NCBI GenBank assembly: GCA_035651955.1
Contig: DASRES010000008.1
Location: 1-64,000, forward strand
Direction of reading: 5' to 3'
Origin: Acidimicrobiia bacterium
Lineage (GTDB): Bacteria > Actinomycetota > Acidimicrobiia > IMCC26256 > JAMXLJ01
Length of the DNA stretch: 64,000 bases
A program made the translations under genes and the position numbers. Each line of letters starts with the position of its first letter. Position 1 is the stretch's first letter. This document shows, piece by piece, positions 15,850-24,904 of the stretch. The notes under the pieces are model-generated. The model was not told the DNA's origin. It searched no databases and worked only from the letters and a program-made list of their open reading frames with translations.

Positions 15850-16938
15850 GTGACGGCCCTGCTCGACGGCATGCGGGTGCTGGACTTCTCGGTCTGGCGC
15901 CCGATGCCGCACGCGACGCAGGTGCTCGCCGACCTCGGTGCCGAGGTCCTCAAGGTCGAGCCGCCGGGTGGCGACCCGATGCGCGCGTACCCGGAGCTGT
16001 TCGCCGCGATCGCGCGCGGCAAGCGCAGCGTGCAGCTCGACCTGCGAACCGACGCGGGGCGCCGGCGCGCACTGGAGCTCGCCCGCGACGCGGACGTCGT
16101 CTGCGAGGCGTGGCGCCCGGGTGTCGCGGCTCGCCTCGGCGTCGACTACGACGCCGTCGCCGCGGTCAACCCGTCGGTCGTCTACTGCTCGCTGACCGGC
16201 TACGGGCAGACGGGCCCATGGGTCGACGTTCCCGGCCACGACGTGAACTACCAGGCGCTCGCCGGCGCGCTGCTCCCTCCGCCGGCCGGTGCGCCCCGCC
16301 CGCTCGTCCCGCGCCTGCCGGCCGCCGATCTCGAGGGCGGCACGATGTGCGCGGTGCTCATCTGCGCGGCGTGGGCCCGGCGCTGCACGACGGGCGAGGG
16401 CGAGCGCATCGACGTCGCGATGGCGGACGTCCTCGCGTGGTGGGTCGGCACGCGCAGCGGCACCGCGCACGTCGACGCCGAAGGGCCGACGCGCGGCTCG
16501 CCGGGCTACGGCGTGTTCGAGACACGCGACCACGGCTGGGTCGCGCTCGGCGTGCTCGCCGAGGAGCGCCTGTGGCGGTCGATCTGCGCGGCGTTGGAGC
16601 TCGACGACCTCGCCGACACGACGTTCGCCGACCGGCTGCGCAGCGTCGAGGAGGTCAACGATCGCGTCGCGGACGCGATCGCGTCACTGTCGCGCGACGA
16701 GGTACTCGAGCGGCTGCACGCGTACGGTGCACCGGCGTCACCGGTGCTGACGCCGGAGGACGCCGCCGCGCACGAGCAGCTCGTCGCGCGCGACGCCTAC
16801 GTGTACGTCTCGGCCGCCGGTGCTCGGGTCCCGCAGCTCCCCGCGCACCTCACGTGCCACCCGCGCGCGTCGCGGACGGACGTCCCGCCCGTCGACGACG
16901 ACGCGCCGGGCTTCAGCCCGCGCTCTCGCGGACGCTGA
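15850..16938 (+). CDS. Class III (CaiB/BaiF-type) CoA-transferase
   Basis: A 362-residue CoA-transferase that moves CoA between carboxylic acids. The N-terminus LLDGMRVLDFSVWRPMPHATQVLADLGAEVLKVEPPGGDP is the standard family opening. SLTGYGQTGPWVDVPGHDVNYQALAGAL and the PAADLEGGTMCAVL block (with the expected catalytic Asp) follow, and SPGYGVFETRDHGWVALGV begins the second half. It is slightly shorter than typical 390-430 residue members. GTG start at 15850 (an ATG at 15871 is an alternative). Last gene of the SNF2-SWIM run; a functional link with these is not evident. Its 3' end overlaps the convergent MOSC gene by 26 bp. Confidence 0.9.
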   Translation: MTALLDGMRVLDFSVWRPMPHATQVLADLGAEVLKVEPPGGDPMRAYPELFAAIARGKRSVQLDLRTDAGRRRALELARDADVVCEAWRPGVAARLGVDYDAVAAVNPSVVYCSLTGYGQTGPWVDVPGHDVNYQALAGALLPPPAGAPRPLVPRLPAADLEGGTMCAVLICAAWARRCTTGEGERIDVAMADVLAWWVGTRSGTAHVDAEGPTRGSPGYGVFETRDHGWVALGVLAEERLWRSICAALELDDLADTTFADRLRSVEEVNDRVADAIASLSRDEVLERLHAYGAPASPVLTPEDAAAHEQLVARDAYVYVSAAGARVPQLPAHLTCHPRASRTDVPPVDDDAPGFSPRSRGR

Positions 16939-17644
16939 TCCCGTCGCCGACGCGGACGGTTCCCGGGCGCGTCACCAGCGCGCCGATCGCGATGCAGCCG
17001 TCGCGCTCGCGATTGATCGTCTTCAGCACGTCGAGGTCGCGCTCGACGCCACCGGGCTGCGGGCGCGTCGTCACGACGCAGCGGGCGAGCCGCTTCCCCA
17101 CGGACAGCACGGTGTCGCCGATCTCGACGTCCGATCCGACGAGGCCGTCCTCACCCTCGCCGTCGAGGAGCACGTTGGCGCGGAACCGCCGCCGGTCCCA
17201 CGTCCCGATCGAGCCCGTCGAGACGAGCGACACGCGTGTGCGCGACGAGTCGTGGAAGGGGCCGCCCTTGCCGGCACCGGTGAACGGGAGCCAGTCGCTC
17301 GTCGTCTCGTGCTCGAAGTCGATCGGGTTCTCGTAGCGGCGGAGCGCCACCTCGTCGACGGATCGCAGCGCGACGCGCCGCCCGAGCCATCGCGACAGGT
17401 CGTCGTCGGTGCGCGCGTCCGAGCCGTCCGGCAGCGTGATCGCGGCGGTGCCGTCGTCGCGCAGGCGCGCCGCCGCGAACAGCATCTCGGGCACGCGCCG
17501 GGCCGTGAGCCCGTAACCCGTGTCGACGTCGAAGATCGCGAAGCCGCGGTCGCCCGTCAGCCCGTCCGTCGTCACCGTGATCTCGTCGACCCGCTCGCCG
17601 CCGAGCGACTTCACGGGATACCGCCACAGCTCCAGCACCTGCAC
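16913..17644 (-). CDS. MOSC-domain protein
   Basis: A 243-residue protein with an N-terminal MOSC_N beta-barrel (VLELWRYPVKSLGGERVDEI, then DGLTGDRGFAIFDVDTGYGLTARR) and a C-terminal MOSC domain. The conserved Cys expected to hold molybdenum cofactor or sulfur is in LARCVVTTRPQPGG (about residue 195). This family includes mARC-type and YiiM-like molybdoenzymes that reduce N-hydroxylated compounds or carry sulfur. GTG start. Divergent from the monooxygenase at 17691 with a 46-bp gap. Confidence 0.9.
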   Translation of the reverse strand: MQVLELWRYPVKSLGGERVDEITVTTDGLTGDRGFAIFDVDTGYGLTARRVPEMLFAAARLRDDGTAAITLPDGSDARTDDDLSRWLGRRVALRSVDEVALRRYENPIDFEHETTSDWLPFTGAGKGGPFHDSSRTRVSLVSTGSIGTWDRRRFRANVLLDGEGEDGLVGSDVEIGDTVLSVGKRLARCVVTTRPQPGGVERDLDVLKTINRERDGCIAIGALVTRPGTVRVGDGISVRESAG

Positions 17645-17690
17645 GCCGCGTCACGCTACGCCGGTAACCTCGTCCCGCGCCCGACCCCAC

Positions 17691-19643
17691 ATGACCACGG
17701 AGCGATGCGACGTGCCGATCTCGCAGCCGGTCGACCCGATCCCCGACGACGACGCCGCGATCCGCGCCGCGCTCGAGGACGCGTACCTCCCTGGTCTCCT
17801 CGCCGCGCTCGCGTACACGACCGGCGACCTGACGCTGCTGCGCGACGAGCTGCGTCCGGACGCGACGCAGATGCAGCATCCACAGGCGGGCATGTCGGAC
17901 GCCGCGCAGGCCGAGGCGCGCGACCTCGCGTTCGACGCGTTGACGCGCTTGCGCGACTCCGGGAACCGCCCGGCACCGCCACCCTCCACCGAGGACCTCC
18001 GGCGCATGATGGCGTTCATCGCGGGCGACGACGCCGTGAACGACGACTACCTGCCACTGCTCCGCGAGGAGCTCGGCGCGGGTGACGACCTGCGCGCGCC
18101 GCAGTGGGACAAGGCGACGCTCGCACCCGACCGCGACTTCAGCGTCGCGATCGTCGGCGCGGGGATGTCGGGTCTGCTCGCCGCGTTCCGCCTGCAGCAG
18201 GCGGGCGTGCCATTCGTGATCTTCGAGAAGAACGCCGAGGTCGGCGGGACGTGGTGGGAGAACCGGTACCCGGGGTGCCGCGTCGACGTCCCGAACCACC
18301 TCTACAGCTACTCGTTCGCGCAGAAGGAGGACTGGCCGCAACGGTTCAGCCCGCAGGCCGTCCTGCTCGACTACTTCCGGCAGTGCGCGGACGACTTCGG
18401 CGTGCGCGAGCACATCCGGTTCGAGACCGAGGTGTCGTCCGCGCAGTACGACGACGAGCGTGCGACATGGACGTTGCAGGTCCGCACGAAGGACGGACGC
18501 GAGGAGTCGTTCGAGGCGAACGCGATCGTCAGCGCCGTCGGCCAGCTGAACCGCCCGCGCCTCCCCGACATCCCGGGCATGCACACGTTCGCCGGGCCGT
18601 CGTTCCACTCCGCGGTCTGGGACGACACCGTCGAGCTCGCCGGCAAGCGCGTCGGCGTCGTCGGCTCGGCCGCGAGCGCGGTGCAGCTGCTCCCCGTCGT
18701 CGCCGAGCAGGCTGCGCACCTGTCGATCTTCCAGCGCACGCCGAACTGGTTCCTCCCGATCCCCGACTACCACGACGACGTCCCGACCGGGATGCGGTGG
18801 CTCTTCCGTCACGTCCCCGCGTACAGCGAGTGGTACCGGTTCTGCCTGTTCTGGCGGATGGCCGAAGGGCTCGTCCCCGCCGCGCGCGTCGATCCCGAGT
18901 GGCAGTCCGAGGACGGGCGGACGGTGAGCGCGCTCAACGAGATGCTGCGCGCGTTCCTGACCATGTACCTCGAGGCAGAGTTCGCGTCCGCGCCCGACCT
19001 CGTCGAGAAGGTGGTGCCGCAATACCCGCCGCTCGCGAAGCGCATCCTCATGGACAACGGCTCGTGGGCGCGAACGCTCACCCGCGAGAACGTGGACCTC
19101 GTGACCGAGCCGATCGCGCGCATCGACGAGCGCGGGATCGTCACCGCCGACGGCTGCCGGCACGACGTCGACGTGATCGTCTACGCGACGGGGTTCGAGG
19201 CGTCGCACTTCCTCACGCCGATGAAGCTCACCGGTCGCGGTGGTGTCGACCTGCACGAGCAGTGGGACCCGAACGCGGGCGCGTACCTCGGGATCACGGT
19301 TCCGGGCTTCCCGAACCTGTTCTGCCTCTACGGGCCCAACACGAACATCGTCGCGAACGGCAGCATCATCTTCTTCTCGGAGTGCGAGGTGCACTACGTG
19401 CTCGAGTGCCTCCGCCTGCTGTTCGAGCGCGACGCGCGCGCGCTCGACTGCCGCCGCGACGTCTACGACGCGTTCGAGGACGAGGTGGACGCCGGCAACC
19501 GGGCGATGGCGTGGGGCGTGTCGAGCGTCAACAGCTGGTACAAGAACGAGACGGGCCGGGTCACCCAGAACTGGCCGTTCTCGCTGTTGGAGTACTGGCA
19601 GCGCACGCGCGAGGCGAACCCGGCCGACTACGAGCTCCTGTAG
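17691..19643 (+). CDS. Flavin monooxygenase, Baeyer-Villiger type
   Basis: A 650-residue class B flavoprotein monooxygenase. An N-terminal helical extension (about 1-145) precedes the FAD Rossmann motif VAIVGAGMSG (residues 152-161) and GGTWWENRYPGCRVDVPNHLY. The type I Baeyer-Villiger fingerprint F-x-G-x3-H-x3-W-D is present at residues 300-311 (FAGPSFHSAVWD). The second (NADPH) nucleotide site is degenerate at GVVGSAASAVQ, and IVYATGFEAS is the usual ATG loop. ATG at 17691. Converts ketones to esters or lactones with O2 and NADPH; likely steroid, terpenoid or cyclic-ketone catabolism, but the substrate is not predictable. Confidence 0.92.
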   Translation: MTTERCDVPISQPVDPIPDDDAAIRAALEDAYLPGLLAALAYTTGDLTLLRDELRPDATQMQHPQAGMSDAAQAEARDLAFDALTRLRDSGNRPAPPPSTEDLRRMMAFIAGDDAVNDDYLPLLREELGAGDDLRAPQWDKATLAPDRDFSVAIVGAGMSGLLAAFRLQQAGVPFVIFEKNAEVGGTWWENRYPGCRVDVPNHLYSYSFAQKEDWPQRFSPQAVLLDYFRQCADDFGVREHIRFETEVSSAQYDDERATWTLQVRTKDGREESFEANAIVSAVGQLNRPRLPDIPGMHTFAGPSFHSAVWDDTVELAGKRVGVVGSAASAVQLLPVVAEQAAHLSIFQRTPNWFLPIPDYHDDVPTGMRWLFRHVPAYSEWYRFCLFWRMAEGLVPAARVDPEWQSEDGRTVSALNEMLRAFLTMYLEAEFASAPDLVEKVVPQYPPLAKRILMDNGSWARTLTRENVDLVTEPIARIDERGIVTADGCRHDVDVIVYATGFEASHFLTPMKLTGRGGVDLHEQWDPNAGAYLGITVPGFPNLFCLYGPNTNIVANGSIIFFSECEVHYVLECLRLLFERDARALDCRRDVYDAFEDEVDAGNRAMAWGVSSVNSWYKNETGRVTQNWPFSLLEYWQRTREANPADYELL

Positions 19644-19652
19644 CGGTTCTGT

Positions 19653-19687
19653 GAAGCGTCAACCACACGATGGGTGGTTGACGCTTC
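19653..19687. terminator. Bidirectional hairpin terminator (14-bp perfect stem)
   Basis: GAAGCGTCAACCAC (19653-19666), 7-nt loop, GTGGTTGACGCTTC (19674-19687): a perfect 14-bp stem between the convergent monooxygenase and SDR genes. A degenerate copy of the same element occurs at 29552-29582, so the sequence itself is a dispersed repeat. Confidence 0.75.
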
Positions 19688-19701
19688 CCAAAACGATGGG
19701 G

Positions 19702-20487
19702 TCAGTGCATGATCTCGCCCGCGTTGACGAGCAGCGTCTGGCCGGTGACGCCGGCCGAGCGCGGCGACGCGAAGAAGACGATCGTCTCCGCGACCTCACC
19801 ATCGGTCGCCATGCGACGCAACGGCATGTGCGACGTCAGCTCGGTGAGCACGACGTCCTCGTCGACGCCACGGCCCTGCGCGGTCATCCGCACGAACGTC
19901 TCGACCGGGGGACCCCACATCCACCCCGGCGCGATCTCGTTCACCCGCACGCCGTCGCCACCGACCTCCTGCGCGAGATGGCGCATCGCGCCCGTGAGCG
20001 CGGACTTGGACGCCGCGTAGCCCATCTGCGGCGCGGCCTGCGGCGGGTGGTGCTGCGTCTGCGAGCTGACCATGACGACGGCCCCGCGTGTCTTGCGCAG
20101 CTCCGGCAGCGCGGCCCGTGTCATCTGCAACGAGCCGAACAGGTTGACGTCGAACGTCGCGCGCCAGTCGGAGAAGTCGCCGGCAGCCTCCAGGCCGCCG
20201 AACAGCGTGTCCAGTGCCGCGCAGTTCACGAGCGCGTCGACGCTGCCGAAGCGTGAGACCGCGGTCTCGACCAGGCGACGGCAGTCGTCCTCGTTCGTGA
20301 TGTCCGTGACCGCGTACGCGACGCGCCCGCCTGACGCGTCGACGTCCTTCGCGACGCTCTCCAGGGTCGACTCGGTGCGCGCGCCCAGCACCACGTTGGC
20401 GCCCTCGCGGTACGCGACCAGCGCCGTCTCGCGCCCGAGGCCTGGGCCGACGCCCGAGATGATCAGCGTCCTGCCGTCGAGGTCCAC
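19702..20487 (-). CDS. Short-chain dehydrogenase/reductase
   Basis: A 261-residue classical SDR. The NAD(P) site is SGVGPGLGRETAL (the first Gly of TGxxxGxG occupied normally but with Val/Pro inserted residues), NCAA replaces NNAG, the catalytic Ser is in VVMVSSQTQHHPP and Tyr/Lys in YAASKSALTGAM. The C-terminus ASPRSAGVTGQTLLVNAGEIM is standard. GTG start at 20487; 19 bp downstream of the nucleosidase gene, so the pair may form one transcript. Substrate unknown. Confidence 0.9.
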   Translation of the reverse strand: MDLDGRTLIISGVGPGLGRETALVAYREGANVVLGARTESTLESVAKDVDASGGRVAYAVTDITNEDDCRRLVETAVSRFGSVDALVNCAALDTLFGGLEAAGDFSDWRATFDVNLFGSLQMTRAALPELRKTRGAVVMVSSQTQHHPPQAAPQMGYAASKSALTGAMRHLAQEVGGDGVRVNEIAPGWMWGPPVETFVRMTAQGRGVDEDVVLTELTSHMPLRRMATDGEVAETIVFFASPRSAGVTGQTLLVNAGEIMH

Positions 20488-20506
20488 CTCGTCCTCCTGT
20501 CGAGCG

Positions 20507-21199
20507 TCACACCGCGGCCAACGCGCGGATCGCGGCGTCGGCCGCCGCGTTCGTCGCCGTGTTCATGTCGCGCGCGAGCCGCGCGAGGTCGCGCACCCGT
20601 GAGGGCTTCGCCGCGACGAACTTCGCGACGGCGCCGAGGTTCGGGGAGCCGTCGGGACCGGCCAGGCCGAACACGGCGTCGTCGACCATGCCGTCGCGCG
20701 GCCGGTCGCTGATGGCGCGGATGACGGACCACGAGCATCCGCGCCGTTCGCACACGGCCGCGACCGCGGACGCCTCCATGTCGAGCGCGACGACGCCGCG
20801 CGCGACGTGGTCGGCGATCACCGCGTCGTCGACGATGAGACCGTCGGTCGTCAGCAGGGCCCCGCCGACGTCGACACCGCCCAGCGGCGCCGGTCGGTAC
20901 TCCGTGCCGCTCGTGTGGTCGACGACGCGCTCGGGGACGACGACGTCGCCGATCTCGAGGTCCGGGCCGACGCCGCCCGCGATCCCGACGACGAGCGCGA
21001 GGTCGACGTCCGTCGTGTCGAGCACCCGCTCGGTCGCGTCGGCCGCGGCGCGCACGCCGATCCCGATGAGGACCGCGACGACCTCGACGTCGCCCGCGCG
21101 ACCCACGTGCACCTCGCCGTCGCGCTGCAGCGACAGCTTCCGCACGAGCGGCTTGAGCTCGGGCTTCATCGGCGCGAGGAGCGCGACACGCGACGGCAC
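20507..21199 (-). CDS. Nucleoside phosphorylase / nucleosidase family protein
   Basis: A 230-residue protein of the PNP/UDP phosphorylase superfamily, close in length to MTA/SAH nucleosidases. LALVVGIAGGVGPDLEIGDVVVPERVVDHT is the phosphate/ribose-site region. VALDMEASAVAAVCERRG carries the conserved Met-Glu that binds ribose, and RAISDRP holds the catalytic Asp. GTG start at 21199. It may cleave methylthioadenosine, adenosylhomocysteine or futalosine-type nucleosides; the purine pocket is not diagnostic enough to choose. Confidence 0.87.
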   Translation of the reverse strand: MPSRVALLAPMKPELKPLVRKLSLQRDGEVHVGRAGDVEVVAVLIGIGVRAAADATERVLDTTDVDLALVVGIAGGVGPDLEIGDVVVPERVVDHTSGTEYRPAPLGGVDVGGALLTTDGLIVDDAVIADHVARGVVALDMEASAVAAVCERRGCSWSVIRAISDRPRDGMVDDAVFGLAGPDGSPNLGAVAKFVAAKPSRVRDLARLARDMNTATNAAADAAIRALAAV

Positions 21200-21261
21200 G
21201 TGCGGACCGTACCTGAAGGCGGTCCACGCCGTCGCCGCGCACGCGTGGCAGGCTCCGCCCG

Positions 21262-22572
21262 ATGGAGCGAATCACACGACGGACGTTCATCTCCGGCGCG
21301 GCTGCGCTCGCCGGCGCCGCGCTGCTGCCCGCGTGCGGGAGCAACGGATCGTCGAAGGCGGCGTCGCGATCGCGCCCGCAACGTCTGCCGCACCCGTCCG
21401 ACGCGCCGTTCGACACCGTGGTGCTCCTGATGATGGAGAACCGCTCCTTCGACCACCTCGTCGGCGGGATGCCCGGAGTCGACGGCAAGCAGGCCGGTCT
21501 CGAGTACCCGGACCTGCACGGCACACCCCAACCGACGTGGGAGCTCGCACCCGACTGGCAGGGCTGGGGCTTCGCCGACCCCGCGCACGACTGGCCGTCG
21601 GTCGCGCGCCAGTACGACGGCGGTCGCTGCGACGGGTTCCTGCGCACGCAGACGACCGGCGACCACTATCCCATCGGCTACTACAAGCCCGGCGACCTGC
21701 CCGTCGTGCACGCGCTGGCGCGCGACAACCTCCTGCTCGACCGCTACTTCTGCTCGCTCATGGGCCCGACCTGGCCGAACCGCTTCTACATGCACTCCGC
21801 GGCGACGGACATCGACGCGACCGGCTTCTACCCGTACCCGCAGGACCCGACTGCGCTGCCGCCACCCGGCGTGGAGCGGCCGTCGAAGCTCGACCTCGCG
21901 ATCTGGGACCGCGTGCGCGACAAGGGTCTGAGCGGTGGCTACTACTTCTTCAGCGAGCCGATGACCGGCCTGTACGAGAGCCGCCGTTACGACGACATCA
22001 GTCACCACTACGACCAGTTCAAGGCGGACGCCGCCGCCGGCCGGCTGCCGAACGTCACCTTCGTCGACCCCGACTTCGGGACCGTCGCGGAGCTCGAGGG
22101 CACGTCGAACGACATGCACCCCCACGGCAGCGTGCTCGTCGGCGACGCGTTCGTCGGCGAGGTCTACGACACCCTCCGGGCGAGCCCGCAGTGGGACCGG
22201 ATGGTGTTCGTGGTGACGTTCGACGAGCACGGAGGGTTCTACGACCACGTCCCGCCGCCCAACGTGCGTGACGACAACGTCAACCCCAACCCCGGTCCGC
22301 ATCCGGACTACGCCCGGCTCGGGTTCCGCGTCCCGTGCATCGTCATGAGCCCGTTCGCACCCGCGCGGGTGGAGCACGCGGGGCCGTACGAGCACTGCTC
22401 GATCCTGCGCATGATCGAGTGGCGTTGGGGCCTCGAGCCGATGCACGCCCGTGACCGCTTCGCCCGCAACCTCGCCGAGGTGCTCGACTTCTCGCACCGG
22501 CGCCGCCCGTCCGAGGTTCCGCGCGAGGTACCGCCGCCGACGACGCCGCGACCCGCCGGTTCGCCGCTCTGA
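21262..22572 (+). CDS. Tat-exported lipoprotein phospholipase C-type phosphoesterase
   Basis: A 436-residue member of the bacterial phospholipase C / acid phosphatase phosphoesterase family (PF04185). The N-terminus has a twin-arginine motif (TRRTFI, residues 5-10), a hydrophobic run and a lipobox LPAC (Cys25), so it is probably a Tat-exported lipoprotein. Metal and catalytic motifs include MMENRSFDHLVG at the N-terminal active site, MGPTWPNRFYMHS, DMHPHGS and FVVTFDEHGGFYDHVPPP. ATG at 21262 with a CAGGCT element 7 nt upstream. Hydrolyses phosphodiesters such as phosphatidylcholine; divergent from the nucleosidase gene. Confidence 0.93.
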   Translation: MERITRRTFISGAAALAGAALLPACGSNGSSKAASRSRPQRLPHPSDAPFDTVVLLMMENRSFDHLVGGMPGVDGKQAGLEYPDLHGTPQPTWELAPDWQGWGFADPAHDWPSVARQYDGGRCDGFLRTQTTGDHYPIGYYKPGDLPVVHALARDNLLLDRYFCSLMGPTWPNRFYMHSAATDIDATGFYPYPQDPTALPPPGVERPSKLDLAIWDRVRDKGLSGGYYFFSEPMTGLYESRRYDDISHHYDQFKADAAAGRLPNVTFVDPDFGTVAELEGTSNDMHPHGSVLVGDAFVGEVYDTLRASPQWDRMVFVVTFDEHGGFYDHVPPPNVRDDNVNPNPGPHPDYARLGFRVPCIVMSPFAPARVEHAGPYEHCSILRMIEWRWGLEPMHARDRFARNLAEVLDFSHRRRPSEVPREVPPPTTPRPAGSPL

Positions 22573-22586
22573 GTGGCCGAACGGCC

Positions 22587-22607
22587 GTCAGAAATACCCC
22601 TTCCGCG
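22587..22607. promoter_or_regulatory. Conserved intergenic motif, copy 1
   Basis: GTCAGAAATACCCCTTCCGC and following base. The same pattern (GAA, ACCC core, TTC, then CGCG) recurs at 50997-51018 and 52061-52080, both upstream of secreted metallophosphoesterase genes. Here it lies about 90-110 bp before the gene at 22695. Candidate regulator site; no known regulator assigned. Confidence 0.35.
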
Positions 22608-22694
22608 ATCGAGCCGGGCGAAAGACAGGTTCACGAACCCCCCGCTGGGTAGGGTCCGCGGCGGGGGTGAGGCCGTCTTCGGAGGGGCGCGCCA

Positions 22695-23018
22695 ATGCAG
22701 GGCTACACCGTCACGATCGAAGCCGCGTGCCCGCCGGGGTTCGTGACCCGCTCACGGGCCGCGCGACTCGCCGACGAGCTCGCCCAGTACGGGGCGAGCG
22801 CGGACCGTGGCCGCGACGGGCGGCTCCAGGTGACCCTCCCGGTCGGCGAGGCGCAGGCCGTCGGGCACGCCTTCGTGCTAGCCGTCGCCCGGTTCGGCGA
22901 GGCGGCGGCGTTCGCCGGGTTCGGATCCCTGCCCATCGACCGCATCGAGGTCGTCCGCACCGCCGAGGAGTCCGCCGACCAGGGCGCGCTGACGCGCGCG
23001 GCCGCGGGGTCGCGGTGA
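22695..23018 (+). CDS. Small hypothetical protein
   Basis: A 107-residue soluble protein with no recognised family. Its pattern suggests a compact alpha/beta fold: YTVTIEAACPPGF, then a helix (SRAARLADELAQYGASADR), a strand (GRLQVTLPV) and a helix (GHAFVLAVARFGEAA). The ATG at 22695 follows a GGAGGGG purine run at 22680. Its stop overlaps the GTG of the next gene (GTGA), indicating co-translation with a two-helix membrane protein. Function unknown. Confidence 0.7.
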   Translation: MQGYTVTIEAACPPGFVTRSRAARLADELAQYGASADRGRDGRLQVTLPVGEAQAVGHAFVLAVARFGEAAAFAGFGSLPIDRIEVVRTAEESADQGALTRAAAGSR

Positions 23019-23536
23019 GCGACGCGGACCGTGCTCCGACCGTGCGCCGCATGTGCACGCCCGGCGCGGCGGCGTTCGGCGAGTTCTTCGGGATGATCCT
23101 GTGCAGCGCGGCGACCGTGTACGCGGTCTGGTCGACGGTGATCGCGTTCGCGGGCGGCCGGCTGCCCCTGACCGAGGTCCACCTGTCGGGGGGTGTGGGC
23201 CTCGGCTTCGCATGGATCTTCGTGGCCGACCCGCTGATCATGTCGCTCGCGCTCGCGGTGACGTACGTGCTCACCGTCCCGATCGGCTTCTGGTGCGCGT
23301 TCCGGTACCGGCGCGCGCTGCAACGAAGCGTGACGCAGCGCGTCCCGGTGGTCGACCTCACCGAACCCGAGCCCCACCGGGTCGCGGCCGGCGACGGCGC
23401 GCCTGCCGCGGAGCGCACGGGCGCACCCGTGCTCGCGCGGCCTCGCCCCGACGGCACCCGTCCCCGCGGCGAACCGACGCGGCGGACGCAGCCGGCGAAC
23501 CGGCACCGGGAGCTCGTCGGGCCCGACACGCCCTGA
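23015..23536 (+). CDS. Hypothetical two-helix membrane protein
   Basis: A 173-residue protein starting at GTG 23015, overlapping the previous stop by 4 bases. Two membrane segments are visible: FFGMILCSAATVYAVWSTVI (about 26-50) and LIMSLALAVTYVLTVPIGFW (about 73-95). The C-terminal half (about 105-173) is a hydrophilic, Pro/Arg-rich tail, likely cytoplasmic. No family is recognised. The longer upstream frame overlaps the phospholipase gene and is not real. Confidence 0.7.
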   Translation: MSDADRAPTVRRMCTPGAAAFGEFFGMILCSAATVYAVWSTVIAFAGGRLPLTEVHLSGGVGLGFAWIFVADPLIMSLALAVTYVLTVPIGFWCAFRYRRALQRSVTQRVPVVDLTEPEPHRVAAGDGAPAAERTGAPVLARPRPDGTRPRGEPTRRTQPANRHRELVGPDTP

Positions 23537-23569
23537 CCCCCCTCGCGGGTCTGCCATCATCCCCGGTCG

Positions 23570-24904
23570 ATGAGCGCCGGGGAGCCGTTCGAACCGCTCG
23601 ACCACGAGGACGCGCGCATCCTCGCGCTCGAGTCGGCGACGATCGTCGGTCACACCTGCAAGGTCGGGATCGTCGAGCGCGTGCCCGGTGTCGACCCGCT
23701 GACCGCGCTGCGCGCCGAGATGGCGCGTCGCATCGCCCGCGTCCCGCGATGCTGCCAGTGCGTGCGCGCGCAGGATGGAGCCGCGGGCACCTGGTGCTGG
23801 GCGGACGACGGGCGCTTCGACATCGACGAGCACGTGTGTGCCGCGCCCGTCACCGGCACCGTCGATCGCGCCGGGCTGCTCGCGGTCGCCGGGCGACTCA
23901 TGGCGCGCCGGCTCGACCGCGACCGCCCCCTCTGGTCCATCGACGTCGTCCCCCATCTCGACGACGACACCTGGGCGTTCGTCTGGCGCGTCCACCACTG
24001 CATGGCCGACGGCATGACGTTGATGCGCTGGGCGGACGAGCTGCTGTGGGACGCGCCGGCCGACGCGACCACGGCTTCGACGTCGCAGGCCGAGCACGAG
24101 GCCACCGAGCGCGCCGTTGCCCGCGCCCGTTGGCGGCACCTCGCCGAGCTGGCCGAGATCGCCGAGCTGGCCGAGCACGCGCCCGGCGCACTCGCGCGCG
24201 AGCTCAGGCCGGTCGAGGCGCACTCGCCGTTCGCCGGTGCGGTCGGCACCACACGCGAGCTCGCGTGCGCCCGCTGCGCGCTGGACGACCTGCGCGCGAT
24301 CGGTCACGCGGTCGGCGACGGCGTGACCGTGAACGACGTGCTGCTGACGGCGGTCGGAGGCGCGATCCGTCGATGGGCCGAGGACCGCGGTGTCCACCTC
24401 CCGGTCGTGCGGATCAAGGTCCCGGTGAGCATGCACGTGTCCGGCGCGGCCGACGACCTCGGCAACCGCGACTCGTTCATGTTCGTCGACGTGCCGTTGT
24501 CGCACGACGATCCCGTCGCCCGCCTCCGCACCGTCCACGCCGAGACCCGTCGACGCAAGCGTCACGAGGACGCGCGGGTGATCGACGCGCTCGAACGCGT
24601 CGCGCCGCTCTCCCGCGCGGTGACGCGCGTGACGATGAGCCCGCACGAGTTCATGGTGAACGTGTCCAACGTCCCCGGCCCGCGCACGCCGCGCTCGGTC
24701 CTCGGCGGTGCAGTGCGTGAGCTGTACTCGTTCGCGGAGGTCGCGCCCCACCACGCGCTGCGTGTCTCGGCGGTCTCGCTCGCGGGGACGATGTTCGTCG
24801 GTCTGAACACCGATCCTGCGGTCGTGCCCGACGTCGTCTCGCTGGCCGACGGCATCGAGGCGTCGACCGCAGAGCTGCTCGACGCGGTGGGCGCGCGGCC
24901 CTAG
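23570..24904 (+). CDS. WS/DGAT-family acyltransferase
   Basis: A 444-residue wax ester synthase / diacylglycerol acyltransferase-type protein. The condensation-like active-site motif HHCMADG (HHxxxDG, residues 142-148) is intact. Other landmarks are DRDRPLWSIDVVPHL upstream of it, VNDVLLTAVGGAIRRW, and the C-terminal NVSNVPGPRTP with a later SLAGTMFVGLNTD. It esterifies acyl-CoA onto long-chain alcohols or diacylglycerol at the membrane or lipid droplet, a storage-lipid role common in actinobacteria. ATG at 23570 with CATCAT 9 nt upstream. Its stop overlaps the stop of the convergent DUF3054 gene by 4 bases. Confidence 0.9.
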   Translation: MSAGEPFEPLDHEDARILALESATIVGHTCKVGIVERVPGVDPLTALRAEMARRIARVPRCCQCVRAQDGAAGTWCWADDGRFDIDEHVCAAPVTGTVDRAGLLAVAGRLMARRLDRDRPLWSIDVVPHLDDDTWAFVWRVHHCMADGMTLMRWADELLWDAPADATTASTSQAEHEATERAVARARWRHLAELAEIAELAEHAPGALARELRPVEAHSPFAGAVGTTRELACARCALDDLRAIGHAVGDGVTVNDVLLTAVGGAIRRWAEDRGVHLPVVRIKVPVSMHVSGAADDLGNRDSFMFVDVPLSHDDPVARLRTVHAETRRRKRHEDARVIDALERVAPLSRAVTRVTMSPHEFMVNVSNVPGPRTPRSVLGGAVRELYSFAEVAPHHALRVSAVSLAGTMFVGLNTDPAVVPDVVSLADGIEASTAELLDAVGARP